A stretch of DNA of 64,000 nucleotides from Cladochytrium replicatum (taxonomy: Eukaryota > Chytridiomycota > Chytridiomycetes > Cladochytriales > Cladochytriaceae): the NCBI GenBank assembly GCA_025526935.1, contig JAHLKD010000059.1, positions 278,492-342,491 on the forward strand, given 5' to 3'. The translations under genes were made by a program, and so were the position numbers. This document shows, in pieces, positions 10,600-22,300 of this stretch (the stretch's first letter is position 1; each line of letters begins with the position of its first letter). The notes under the pieces are model-generated. The model ran no database searches, was not told where the DNA came from, and saw nothing but the letters and a program-made list of their open reading frames with translations.

Positions 10600-12296
10600 A
10601 AGACTAACTGACTAGCCCCAACGAGCCCTGTGTTTAAGGTAAAATTTACTTCCAAGAGGTTTAGTTAAGATGTCCGCGATCATATCAGAAGAATCCATAT
10701 GGTGTAACTCCTGATGCTTCTGTTCAACTTCACACGAACGTCCATTTGTTTGGTTTGTTTGTTGTTGAACAGATTGTTTGCGATGGATTTGGTGGATTGA
10801 TTGTCTTCCCATAAACGCAGAGGATTGAACGACGTAATCCCAATACCTGTCATAAGATTTTTCATCCACTTCATCTCACGCGATAGTTCGTTCAATGCAT
10901 ACAGTTCAGCTTCCGACGACAAGGCTGCAATAGTCTGTTGTCGAATTGACAGCCAACTGATTGCTGCATTAGCGAACATTACCACGTAACTGGTTCGTGA
11001 GTATCTATCTGCATCGCCCGCCCAGTCTGCATCAGCATAACCTTGTGGGTTGTTAGCCGAATGAAACGTGTAGAGACCGTTGGGTTTTAGCATCGGAGAT
11101 GTGATACCAGTCCGTGTATAGTGTAAACAGTAATCCCAAGTGCCGAGTAAATATTGTTGTAATCGATAGAGAGCTCTTGCTTCTGACTGTCGAGGATCAA
11201 TCTGATGGTGTTCCAAAATATTGACTGCGTATGAAATATCCGGTCGTGTCTTAGTCGCCACGTACAATATCTTCATTAGCATTGATCAAAATTGTGTTGC
11301 CTTGGCATCAGACAGTGCTGGTGTGTTCTCATCAAAGATATATGATTTCGACATCGGTTTTGGTCGGTTAATGTTGGTACCCTTTAAATTCGCTTCTTTG
11401 AGAATCTTCTTTACGTACAATGCATTGCTAAGGAAATATCCTTCCGTTGTCTGCAATAACTCCATTTTCAGAATCCATTTCGCCTTCGAAGTACTGCCCA
11501 CTGTGAACGAAGTCTCCAAATCAGGCTGAAACCGATGATATGCGTTTGGATCTGTGGAAAAGTGTAGCATGTCATCGACATGAACGGTAGTGTGTTTGCT
11601 GGTATTATTTGTTGGATTGTATCGCCATGCCTGGGGGCACGAAGCCAACACTTAGATAGTGTTTCCAAAGAGTTTTGTACCATTCTCGAGCTGCCTAGTG
11701 TAGACCGTACAGACATTTGAAAAGTCTGCAGACGATGGGTCGATTCCGGAAATCTACTCGTCCGAAACCATGAGGGAGTTCGACGTAGTTCTCTTCTTCC
11801 AGTATTGCATTGAGATATGCACCCTTGATATCAAACTGGAATATGATCATGCTGACTAATGCTGCTAATGCAATCAGACAACGGATCGTGGACGTTTTCG
11901 TAACCGGAGAATTGGTTTCATCGAAATCCAATCCTTCAATCTGTGAAAATCCTCGTACGACCCAACGTGCTTTGAATCAAGTAATGTTGCCATGTTCGTC
12001 AAGCTTGTATGCAAAAACCCATTTGCCCAATAATAAATTCCGTCCATCAGGTATAACGTTCCGGCCCAAGTATAGTTGCCGACTAATTGTGTGACCTCCT
12101 CCTTCATCGCCGCTCACCAAAATGGAGCCTCATCGGATCGTGATAAAGCCTCACGAAGAGCCTTTGGTGCAGTCTGTAAGGACTAATTGTGTGACCTCCT
12201 CCTTCATCGCCGCTAACCAAAATGGAGCCTCATCAGATCGTGATAAAGCCTCACGAAGAGCCTTTGGTGCAGTCTGTAAATTTCCATTCGCAATTC
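10600..12296 (-). pseudogene. Truncated Copia pol relic (reverse transcriptase and RNase H)
   Basis: Minus-strand fragments at 10612-12290 are close relatives of the C-terminal third of the intact Copia polyprotein at 58485-63686. They cover the end of the spacer before RT, the RT core (DFDETNSPVTKTSTIR, FQFDIKGAYLNAILEEENYV, TVHVDDMLHFS) and RNase H (YADADWAGDADRYSRT, LSSEAELYALNELSREMKWM, DMIADILTKPLGS). The frame is broken repeatedly, for instance near 11284, 11652 and 11700, with small deletions and stops. Gag, protease and integrase are absent. A 100-bp tandem duplication affects its 5' end. It is a dead element and donor DNA for the nested structure around it. Confidence 0.85.
12081..12280. 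repeat. 100-bp tandem duplication inside the Copia relic
   Basis: The block beginning GACTAATTGTGTGACCTCCT occurs at 12081-12180 and again at 12181-12280 with only a few substitutions (CTCACC/CTAACC, CATCGG/CATCAG). The unit is exactly 100 bp, so it also shifts the reading frame. Confidence 0.9.
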
Positions 12297-12380
12297 CACG
12301 CGGACACTTTCCAAGAAGACGCAATATAAGTTTGGTATGCATCAAACAATTTGTATCACAACAGACATCGAGGTATGTAT
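12297..12380 (+). mobile_element. hAT left-end module, continuation after the Copia insertion
   Basis: It begins CCACGCGGACACTTTCC and runs through the CGCAATATAAG and ACATCGAGGTATGTAT segments found at 37013-37100. It resumes where the fragment at 10039-10218 breaks off and is itself cut by the dispersed repeat starting at 12381. Confidence 0.7.
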
Positions 12381-12668
12381 TGTTAAAAACCAAGGGCTGC
12401 TCCTGGCAGCCGTAGGGCGTTTTTGGCTGTACTGTAGCTAGCACAACAGCTCCAGGTTCTGTCTCTTGGCCCAGTACCTGTTCTCCCAGGTGTGTGTATA
12501 TCCCTAATAATCAGGCAGGCTGTTCAACACCCAAGCTGGTCAGGCAACCAAGGAATGCTGTGGTCAATGACATTGGTCACATCAACTCCTATATTCAAGT
12601 GAACAGTGCGTGTGGGCATACCTGTGGTCAAAGACATTGGTCACATCAACTCAAAGGACCACATTCCC
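12381..12668. repeat. Dispersed repeat, copy 3
   Basis: It begins TGTTAAAAACCAAGGGCTGC and matches copy 2 (9409-9715), including both copies of the 30-bp internal duplication (one slightly altered, GTCAATGACATTGG). It sits precisely within hAT-derived sequence, showing that it was mobile. Confidence 0.6.
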
Positions 12669-12739
12669 CCAGTGATACCATACCCCGCATGCGAGTAGCG
12701 CCTCATACAAGCGGTAGAAGTACATTGATGTTGGTGTAC

Positions 12740-13110
12740 TGAGTCTGGTGAGCAGGTAAGAATCCGTTCCCGATGCTACCCCAGGGGTCGCGTGATTTGC
12801 TTGTTGGTGCCAAACATAAACATCAAACTCTAGATTGGTCTGATGCAGCTGAAGAAGCTTTTATTGATGTCAAGAACCTTTTGACATCCCCCGATATGTT
12901 AATTATTCCTGATTCCTATGCTCCCATATATCTACACACTGATTGGTCTGAACATGCCCTTGGTGGATAGATATCACAAGATGTTGATGGTACATTACGA
13001 CGCATTGCATTCAAATCACGAAAACTTCGTGGTGCCAAAGTCAACTATCTTGCTTATGATGGGGACCTTCTTGCATTGAGTCAACAGTTAGATCCTATGG
13101 GTGTTTGTCG
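12740..13110 (+). pseudogene. Ty3/gypsy RT-RNase H relic
   Basis: The plus strand encodes a short piece typical of the RT/RNase H junction of Ty3/gypsy elements: LDWSDAAEEAFIDVKNLL, then a PDSYAPIYLHTDWSEHALGG segment, a TAG stop at about 12968, and in the same frame AFKSRKLRGAKVNYLAYDG. Nothing else of a gypsy element is visible around it, so it is a small truncated scrap. Confidence 0.75.
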
Positions 13111-13426
13111 CTCCAGCGATACAGCTACCAGACGTCCCTGGTTGATGGATCTCATCACCAGTATGTCGGATGACTGGAGTAGCTAATTCCTCTGTCATTC
13201 AACGTGGATAAGGACAGAAATAGAAATAGCTGAATTATTAAGAATTTGGCCATCCCGCTGGATAGGCGACTCGCATTACATTAGAAAAAATGCATCTCCT
13301 GAGTGTGAAGATGGTCTCTGGATATCTCGCAAGTTTAATTAGTTGAATTGAGCTATCCCCAGTCTAAATACAAATGCAACTACATAAAATAGAGATGTCT
13401 GACGTGATCTCACTTAACCAAACCCT
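13111..13426. other. Spacer between the gypsy scrap and the EST1/SMG7-like gene
   Basis: No gene recognised. A 14-bp string GACTGGAGTAGCTA at 13172-13185 recurs at 56295-56308, again beside retroelement debris. Confidence 0.3.
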
Positions 13427-16400
13427 TCATTGCCAAACAGTTACACGTCCTTGGAAATATGCCATGTTCCTCCCATCTGAGCCTAACGAGTTTTGGATTT
13501 CCTCGTTCATTAAACTATTCCCTTCAGTGGATCTCGTGTAAGGTGTTTCACTGGCAAAATGCGGTCGAGGGTCTGTGGTGTTAAGATTATGCGAAAACGA
13601 GTCCGGAAAGATCGATGCTGTGGAAGTTCCGCCATTGAAGTTGCTCTGACCAAATAATGCAGTGCTGTCACTCATTCTATTTATCCTCCGATATCTTTGA
13701 CTCATCATCGGGACCGTATGCTCAACAGAAGGCTGAACAAGCCGAGAGTCGATCGAGTTATTGGAATTTGGGTCGAAAGTGGTGGACATCTCTGTGTCGT
13801 GGAGCCACGGCGAGCTGGGCTGAACATTCCACGGCCAATGTGGCGATACTCCAATCGGGTTTTCTGATCCGAGCGCTAAATTTGGTGATGAACTGAACCA
13901 ATTTTAGACGAGGTTTTATGATAAAGTTCAACAAGATTGTACCTATACGGTGTCCCTTTAAAGGTGAAGGGTGCAATATTGAGCCCCCCGTTCAGCAGGT
14001 CCTTGCTAAACTGCATACGCCTTGTGAACGAACTGGGTAATTCCGCTCCGTAACTGCCGTTGCTTAATCCGCGACTTTCCAGCCCAAGAAAGCCAATCGT
14101 ATTCACTGCGTCGCTGTCGATCGGTGCCGACGAACCATCATTCGAAGCGGAAAATTGATCAAACAGACCTTGTCCGAAGATTCCTCCCAAGTTATCGACA
14201 CTCGCTACTCCACTCTGTGGTTTGGAGAGCCTTTCCGCCCCAATTGGCCGTGGTGCTGTTTGAATTTCATGAGAAGTGCTGAGAACGGACTGTCCAATAG
14301 CTGAATCTTGACGAATATAAGTGGAGTCGAGAGAATTGTGTACTGATGAGGTGAAGGGAATCATTAATGGATGCGTGAAATCATAGATAGCTATTATTAC
14401 AAACCGGAAGGCAACGACTCTTTCCATCTTGGAGATGCCTCCAAATGTTTGGCGGGAGAAGTCAGTGGGATAGTCGTGGATTGCTGCATTAACAGAGTAC
14501 GTCAGAACATCCCAGTTGCACAGACCATTAAAGAAGTGATTGGTTGAATTCCGAAATGAATGTGTATTGCGACTATGCAATGTGGGAAAAGAAGGGAGAG
14601 AAACAACTCGAACACGCCTCGCGAACATTTCTCACAGGTTTGAATCCTTTCTTACCTTTCTTCTCCGTAATTTTGTCCCAATCTCCAAAATCACGCCAGC
14701 CCTAAGCAAACTGAGACTGATATCTCCAACATGCCGTCCATAACTCCCGTCCACAACTTCCAATGCTTCGCTATTGCTCAATTCGTCCGACTCCTCGCCC
14801 GGGACATGAAATGGTAAAAATCCACGTAATTCCAAGTCTTCGGTTGTAATTCTTCCTCGTAAACCTTCCTCTTCCAACAACGGTTGATTTCTGGACCGAA
14901 CAAATTGATAAACCCGATCATTGAGCTCATCTAACTTAGGCCACATTTCGCTGAACTGGAAGATATCTTCGTCGTCCGCAGACTCTCTTGCATACAACCA
15001 GCGCAAACCAATTCTCAGCGCAAGTGTCGGCAGTGTGACGAAATCTTCTCCGGAGTCGAGCTTGACATTCACGTCGTCCAATATAGTTGAAAAGATGGAG
15101 CATATAAATCGAACCATGGCAGACTCGAGTTCGTCACGAGTTCCGTTAACGGGACCTGGTGAAAGTTTCTCTAGCGCGCCACTCCGAGACAGGTGAAGTG
15201 CCCCTGTTGTCACAAGAAGTAGGCGCGATAATACAATATCAGACGGCGGATTTGTGGAATAAATTTCCCGGAGATTAGTTATCAACGACGAGGACGCTTC
15301 CGTGAAAGCCAGAATACTGAAATTGGGATATTAGATAAATACGAGTCCAGCCTATATTACATACTCTCGCTCTTTCCCGACAAAGCTCCAATGCAGGACA
15401 ATGAAGTTGGAAATGAATTGATAGTCTAATGTCTTCTCGGTACGCGGTTCGTCGGATCCTATTCCATCAGCCGGGCGACGTGCTTTTTGGAACAGTAAAA
15501 CCAGATTCTCAAGGGCAGTAGGAAAAGCATGCGGTATAGCCAAACTTCTGATGTAACGCTCAACCGCTCCTAGCCTGTCTCCCTCATATGTATCAATAAC
15601 TGCGAACTGGTTAAACGGATTTCCATTGTCCGGAATGAGGTGGAGTGCAAGGGTATAAAACATCCGAGAGGAAGACCAATCCTTTTCCTTCCTATCTGCG
15701 TGAAGTTCTCGATATCTGGCCAAGTCCCCCAGAAATATTAGACATCGATGGCATACTTGAGTGGCCCGATTGAAAACATGGGGAGTCAATTCTAGAGTGT
15801 ACTTTTCTACGATAAGTAATGCATTAATCCGAACTGATCGTAGGCCAGGGAAAGGAAAGGCTCACCATTGAATGTTAATGGTGAAATTTCGAGTTTCGAA
15901 AGCACGACAAGATAGACTCTTCGAAGCCGAAAGAAGGACGCAATCTTGTGGATAAAGTTGAGGTAGAAAGATGTCGATTCGGAAAGAAAGGCTCGAAACG
16001 ATGCAGTCAAAGCTCTGAGTTCTCGTTTGTCTTCACTTGCGATTGGTTTCGCTCCTCGTGCCTTCACAGATGCTTGTAGCTAAATGTTAATTATCAATTA
16101 CCAGCGAGGGTAAGAAGGAAGAAATGTGTTTCCCACAGCCTTGTGTCGTCTTCGGAATTCCTCAATCAATTTGTAGTGAGTAACCTTCCACATAGATGCC
16201 TCGACATCTTTCGCCAAAGCAAGATCAAATTCAGCAAAGAAAATTTGCTCGAAAATATCCCTCAGGCGAGCACGAAGATTTCCAATGTCTTTATCGAACG
16301 GAGAACGCGCTGAACGTAGGAGTGCCCGCAGCTCACGCTCAAGCTCCTCGGCAACCCTGCACACGACGTCAGGATGAATATATAGCACAAAGATAGAGAA

Positions 16401-16483
16401 AATTACGCCAAAAGCGCACCAGCGCCGGGACTTGACGCATTCGCCGGTATCAGTTGTTGCGCGGGAGTGCTCTGGGTGCTCAT
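13427..16483 (-). CDS. EST1/SMG7-family protein (14-3-3-like/TPR domain)
   Basis: Proteins of this family act in nonsense-mediated mRNA decay (SMG5/6/7, Ebs1) or telomerase recruitment (Est1); sequence alone does not decide which. The start at 16483 opens MSTQSTPAQQ, then an intron (about 16406-16354), then a helical N-terminal region with LWK-like MWKVTHYKLIEEFR. After an intron at about 16100 come SFRAFLSESTSFYLNFIHKI and the signature block VCHRCLIFLGDLARYREL, RMFYTLALHLIPDNGNPFNQ, AVERYIRSLAIP and ALENLVLLFQKARR, which is the TPR core. A later exon (15308-14632) carries RIGLRWLYA and LELRGFLPFHVPG, the helical-hairpin end of the family domain. The C-terminal 370 or so residues are Ser/Asn-rich and probably disordered. 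No clear PIN nuclease domain is present, which favours an SMG7/Est1-like over an SMG6-like protein. C-terminal exon borders are uncertain. Confidence 0.8.
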
Positions 16484-16681
16484 TTTTGCAATGCTGCGCC
16501 ACTTTAGACTTTCACAATATGCTAAAAAAAGTTGTTTGGTTTGATATGGAGAGTATACCTCTGGGCGGTGCAATCCCATCTGACATTCTGCAGCAACGAC
16601 AAGCCATAATCCTTCATTTTTGATTTTTGGGTTGCTTGTGTGTTCTGAAACCGTTCGCTCACTGGTGGCAGTGCTGCAGAA
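16484..16681. promoter_or_regulatory. Head-to-head promoter region (EST1/SMG7-like and ALYREF)
   Basis: Only 198 bp separate the divergent start codons of two RNA-metabolism genes, so they very likely share a bidirectional promoter. I do not see a TATA box. Confidence 0.5.
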
Positions 16682-17660
16682 ATGGACATCGACATGACTC
16701 TCGAGGACTTGATCACTCAAGACAAGTCTCACCGGAAGAAGTCTTCAAACGCAGGTTCTCGCATGCGACAATCATCTTCCTCCCAGAACAGCAAGTTGAA
16801 CCGGAACAAAGGGTCGCGGAGATCTGGTGTGGTGCTGCTGGTGGTGTTGGTGCTGGTGGTCATAATCGTTCTTCAAACGGACGACCTGACATCAACGAAC
16901 AATGGCAGCACGACCGTGCATCTGGAAGTGGAAACAGAGGCACCTCTGGTGACTCTGGTGCAACAATAAAGATTGCAAACCTGCATTACGAAGTATGTAT
17001 CTTTCGAATGACATACCACTTTGATAGTATGGCCATCAACTCCCGTCCAAAAGGTTACAGAAGCCGATCTCAGAGATCTTTTTAGGTAATATTCCGTTGA
17101 CTAATGCCCTGACGTCGATCAAGTGTTAAATGTTTTCCGATTGATTCTCGTCAATATTTTCCCCTCTATCTATCTGTCACACGATGCCTCTTGGCCGTAC
17201 TTTCGCATCATACAGTCCGATCGGCGAACTCAAAAGTGTTCGTATTCAGTTCGACCGCGCTGGTCGCTCAGAAGGTGTCGCGACAATCCGTTTTGCACGA
17301 AAGTCAGACGCAACAGCAGCACGGAGGCAGTATGACTTGGTTGAATTCGACAACCTACCCATGCAAATCACCCTGGTAGATCCTACCAACGACAGAAGCG
17401 GGGCAGGTCGACGATCTGCGGGAAGAAACGCTAATGGAATAGTTGGTCGAGCGGGACGCATGCGAAGGGGTAGGGGCAGGAAGTCTGAGAAGCCTGCGGC
17501 AACAAAAGAATCCCTTGACAGTGAGATGGATGCGTACATGGCAGGAACTGATGACACTGCAATGGATACTAGTGATGTACGGGCCATTAAAATCACTGCA
17601 ACGCTTCCTGCTGAAATCGTAGCCTACGATGCAGCCCTCCCCCTTGTTGGAGACACCTGA
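16682..17660 (+). CDS. ALYREF/Yra1-type mRNA export adaptor (one RRM), with a frame discontinuity
   Basis: ALYREF joins the TREX complex to mRNA and hands it to the export receptor. The start gives MDIDMTLEDLITQDK, the conserved N-terminal helix motif, then a basic Gly/Ser/Arg region. The RRM is split by introns at about 16993-17061 and 17085-17215: KIANLHYEV, TEADLRDLF, PIGELKSVRIQFDRAGRSEG, VATIRFARKSDA, DLVEFDNLPMQITLV. The C-terminal side is Arg/Gly-rich (GRAGRMRRGRGRK) followed by SLDSEMDAYMAG, the terminal helix motif of the family. The N-terminal frame (KLNRNKGSRRSG) and the RRM frame do not connect directly. A 2-nt surplus in the GGTGTGGTG stretch near 16826-16833, or a 32-nt intron at 16755-16786, would repair it. 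The gene is otherwise well kept, so a sequence error or short intron is likelier than a dead gene. Confidence 0.82.
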
Positions 17661-17743
17661 ATGAAAGTCAGAACCAGTGTTCATTGTTTTTGCTCTCCAT
17701 TGTTTCTCCAAACTTCTCTTCAATATGACTACTTTGAACTTAT

Positions 17744-19283
17744 TTACAGACGAGGTGTAGCCATTTCATTTGCGGAGTCCGCCAACCCGACCATGATTTC
17801 ACGGCATAATTGATCAACTTCGTGTTGAGTGTTATGGCAATGGAGGCATATCCGGACTCTTTCCAATCCATTTGGGACCGTCGGAGAGCGGATTGGTCGA
17901 ACATCAAACCCTTTGGACCGAAGACGGTTTGCTAGCGCGGTCGTCTGGCGATTACCTGTGGGATTTGGAGAACGACGTCAGCTTTACGAGGTAAATGTAA
18001 GTAGAATTCATCGGTAACCTGGTACGATTATGCCCTGGATCGGCGTTTTAGAAGGCAGCAATATGGTGTCTGGAAGATCTAGCTTATGCCGGAAGCTTTC
18101 TATAATTGCCTGTAGGCGTTTTTGGAGCTGAAGAGATGTCAATTGATCAGCATGTAAATGTTTCTTTGTCCCCACCACATCAGCCTCCCGCTCCAGAATC
18201 GCATAGGCGATTCTGACCGACAGAAGTGTGTGAAACGGCAGAAACGTTGAGTAGATGAGTGGTCGAGCATAATTGATCAAATATTCGCGCAGGATTCCGG
18301 ACCCAAGAATTGCAGCTGTGTGCCAAACATCACTACTGGAAACAAGGTGACATCGAGTGACTCTACCGCCGTGACTGCCAATAGCTTTTCCAAACGTATA
18401 TAGTCGGGCGAAGACGTCATTCTCCAGGCCCAGTTCACAAGAAAGTCCTCGTCCACCCTTTCCATAAACCCCTGTAGCGTGGGCCTAAATCGATGAAAAT
18501 AACGGTTTACCGCACGTGCGGGATCTCATGCTGAGCACATACCTCATCGACAATGAAATAGACTCCAAAGACCTTCAATGCGTCAACAAGTTTCTTGAGA
18601 GGACAGATATCTCCGTCCATAGAATATATTGCCTCTACAGCGACGAAAATGTTCGGCTCAAAACCGGGGTGAGGTGAATCTCCAGAAGCTGTTCCTTGGC
18701 GATCTGATAGAGCATTTTGAACAACTTTCACTGCATCTGCTACGTCATTATGCTTGAATGAGAGGTGAGAGCGTGCTCTCGATTGTCGCATCCCATCATG
18801 CACGGATGCATGAATGAGCTCGTCGTAAACAATGATATCACCAGGTTGGGGAACAGATGAGAATAAGCTTAGGTTTGCATCGTAACCGGAGTTGAACAAT
18901 AGCGCACTCTGGCCGCCATGGTACCGCGTCAGAAAAGATTCGAGCTCAAGTGCCGCACGTGAATTTCCGTTCAGAAGACGAGAGCCGGTTGAACCAAGTA
19001 AATGTGATGTGTCCACCTCCGCCTTCGGGAAAATTGGTTCCGCCTTTTGCTGCAATTGATCAATGAATAGTTGGTGAGCATTTGACGATCGCGCTAGCCC
19101 AAGGTAGTCGTTGGAAGAGAAGTCAGTCATTCCCTCTGGTAGAGTAAGTGCACGGAGTAGCCCACGATCGGCCCTGCTCTCGACACTCGTTGACAGTTGC
19201 AACTCCAACTTTTTGTGCATATTGCAAAATTTAGGTTTTGATGCCAAATTTGGAAATGTCCTTTGATCCAACAAATCCCCCAA
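17744..19283 (-). CDS. 8-amino-7-oxononanoate (KAPA) synthase, BioF-type PLP enzyme
   Basis: BioF condenses pimeloyl-CoA/ACP with alanine in biotin synthesis; it belongs to the alpha-oxoamine synthases. Predicted exons are 19283-18543, 18484-18367, 18315-18019 and 17955-17744. Landmarks in order: FSSNDYLGLA, GSTGSRLLNGNS, LLFNSGYDANL, IIVYDELIHASVHDGMR, FVAVEAIYSMDGDICPLKK, YFIVDEAHATGVYGKGGRG, the PLP lysine in YTFGKAIGSHGAA, YLINYARPLIYSTFLP, and C-terminal GFDVRPIRSPTVPNGLERVR. GIGNRRT-like substrate residues near the end are represented by PGNRQTTALANRL. The related ALA synthase and 2-amino-3-ketobutyrate ligase are less likely because the SPTVP.G..R.R.C end and the YIYSMDGDICPL-type block fit BioF. 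All joins are in phase, and the gene appears complete. Confidence 0.87.
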
Positions 19284-19339
19284 TCACCCCGATCAAGTTT
19301 TCTCAGTTCTAGCGAACACACCACAAGTATTCAATCAAC
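19284..19339. promoter_or_regulatory. Very short head-to-head gap (BioF and TmcB-like gene)
   Basis: Just 56 bp lie between the divergent start codons, so their promoters and 5' UTRs must overlap. It is possible that the true start of one gene is further inside. Confidence 0.45.
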
Positions 19340-22300
19340 ATGTCCGGTCCCGGGTCGATCGCCTCTTCAAGAAGTGGGAAAGTCCGTTCGAAGGTTCCGA
19401 AGAAAGGATGGCGACGGACAGTATACATTTATAAGATGGCTTTCTTCGGTATGCCCCCATTCTTTACAGAAATGATCCTTATCCGAGATTTTGATTTTTT
19501 TCAGATATGCTTTTTGCAATGATGAAGGAAGACGGTGGTTGGCACTGGTTAGAGTGGATTGTAATCTTCATCACATTTCTTCAGGTAATACTTATTGGTG
19601 CTGCAGATTTGACGACAAAATAATTGCTTGTAGGATCTTGCATTTTGTTTCATCCAATTCCGATGGGGAGCTATTGGTGACAAAGTGGTGGCTGTCATTC
19701 TGGTGTTTTTAGGAAAGCTTACTTTTGCATCCAGGTTGGTGCCTACATCTCAGTAACCCAAATTGAGCGTGCATTTCTCGCTGCTGAAGTCGATCCTAAT
19801 GATCACTACATATTAGCTTACACCTCAATCGGATTGGTAATATGAAGTCGAATGGAAGGTTTAACCAAATGCCTGATTAATTTTCAGATTGCAATTCTTT
19901 TTTCGTTTGCAGTGTATGTGATGTACTCTTTTGTCACCAAAGACTTCAAGGCTGGGGTAGGACATCAACAGCAGAGAATACTATATAGTTAACATCTCAG
20001 AATAGGTTTGGCCACTGAGAGTACTTAGAATGATGCATACAATTCTTGCATCTATCCTCTATTTGCCTGTTGTTACCTCCCTAGGAGCATTTGGTGTGTG
20101 CAAGAATGGAGAACCAGGAAAGACAACTCGGAACTATGTATTAGATCCAGAGCACTATAGTTCTGAAACTTCAAAGGGCGTTTGTTGGAAAGGATTTCAT
20201 TTGACGACAGTGATTTTGTGTTTCTTTGCACTATCAGCTTTCATTCCTTTTGCAGTGTAAGACATGCCGCCATTTCTTTTGGGTCTATGCTAATTGAGTT
20301 TTGTTATTTCCACAGATTTATGTCGCTTGCATACTTTGAACCAGATCCAGGTTTGTAACTTTTCATTATTTTTGTCCTTAAAATGAAATTGTTCACTGGA
20401 AACAGATTCGCCTGCTGTCAACGCTCGCCCGCATCCTTGGGCAGAGATTATAGAACTGATTAGTAAGGTGAATATACCAACATATCTGCTTGATCTTCAA
20501 ACTGAGCTCCAAGTAACAGACAATTGTTGTTTTCGTATTTGTTTTTGGTGCAAACGTCCCAATATTTCGTGCACTTTTCATATTTTTCTGTTATGGATTT
20601 CTGAGTCTACTCTTGTTTTTCAGTCTTCCATATCACAAGCGTATTACAAATCTAGTCCGTGGAATTATCAATGTCTTACTCTTCTGGGGCGCAGCAGTAT
20701 CAGTCCCAGTTGCAATTTACGATTCACACAGTGCAGGCAATATTTTATTCTGGGTCTGGTTAGGCGGAAATGTATTTGTAGTCATTGCAGCCTACTACAT
20801 ATTTCAATATGTGTGGAAGAGAACAATAAGCCCTGAAGTTTACCTCAATATAATTGAAGAAGCAAAGGCAACAGACCCAGAAAATTGGAAAAGAGTGGTA
20901 GCTGACCAAGTTCCTGGTGGCCGGTTTGCATGGAGTCTGGCAGGTGTTGTTCGTATTGCACATTTTGACAGAAGTGAACAAGCTATGGATATTTGTGAAA
21001 CCATTCTTCAATGTGGTATGTAAATATACGATACATCATATAGAATTAGGCTCTTACGGAGAAAACCTGATTAGGCATTGAAAAGTTCCCCACAAGCTCA
21101 TACTTATTGCAGGTAGCTGAAATGATGATTCTCAATATTCTTTTTCTAAAAGAAAACCAGACTTATGGAATGTTCCTGAAACTACGCAAAAATGATTACA
21201 CACTTTCAATGCTATACTTTCAACGGGCATCAGATCAACCTTATGTCTTCTTTTTCATCCAATTTATTATATATCAGGCAGAGCGTGACCGACGAGAGCG
21301 CTTGATGGCATTAGAGCAAGGGGCACACAATAAAATGGATGCTGTTGATCGGGTAGAGTATAAACAGCTCTTAAAAAGTGCAGTGGCACATCACCAGGAG
21401 TTTCTGAAGACACTGTCTTCATTCTGGAAATCAATTGCCCTTCATAAAGCATCAAGACCATATCTATTGATGCTAGTTGAACGAATGCAATCTTCTGAGA
21501 GGAGCGCAATTCGTTACTACGAACAACTTTATTCCCGATTTGGTCATATTCCTAAAGTTTTGGAGTTTTATGCTAATTTTCTGGATGTCATCTCAAAGGT
21601 TGATGAATCAGAAGCCATAAGGAAAGACTTAAGACAACTATTAGAAGACACTGCTACTGATGATGCTGCAGCCATGGCTCTTAGTGAGACAAGAAGCAAG
21701 AAAGGGACTGTTGTTTCCAGGCGAATGACCATATCTAGTGTACAAACAGCTCCTCCAGCGCCAATCAGATCACCAACAGGTAGGTTGACAATTGAGAACC
21801 TAGATATGGCTCCTGACTATGCTACATAACAGAGAAAAAGGCCCACCATATCTACAGAAGATTAATTACAGACATTCAGGATGATGAAAAAAGAACACTT
21901 TCACTCCGAATGTTTTTGTATATCCTAGCAAACCTTGTTATATTTGTTGGTGGGAGTATAGGATATGAGATAGTCGGAAATGTCAGTAAGATTTGACATA
22001 ATTCTTCAATTAAAACTAATTAGCAGATTTTAAGTATACAAGCTCGTATATGTCTCAAATTGTTTCAGCGGCATCAATGGGTTCTGAGGCTGCATCTGTC
22101 GCTGTTCAATGCTGGAACTTGAGCAAAATTCTTTATACAAGAGGCTCTGATTATAACAACGTGAACATAAGCACATTCAGGCAATCTATTCTGACATCTG
22201 TAAATCTTATTGATTCTTCATTTGATCAAGTGTTTTATCCGAACAATTCAGCAAATTGGGTAGTTGATGTTTTTACAAGTCCTGTGTGGAGTGCAAGTAT

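Noticed and set aside
13427-16483. Calling this gene telomerase Est1
   Set aside because: The domain is shared by Est1, Ebs1 and SMG5/6/7; nothing visible separates the telomere role from mRNA decay.
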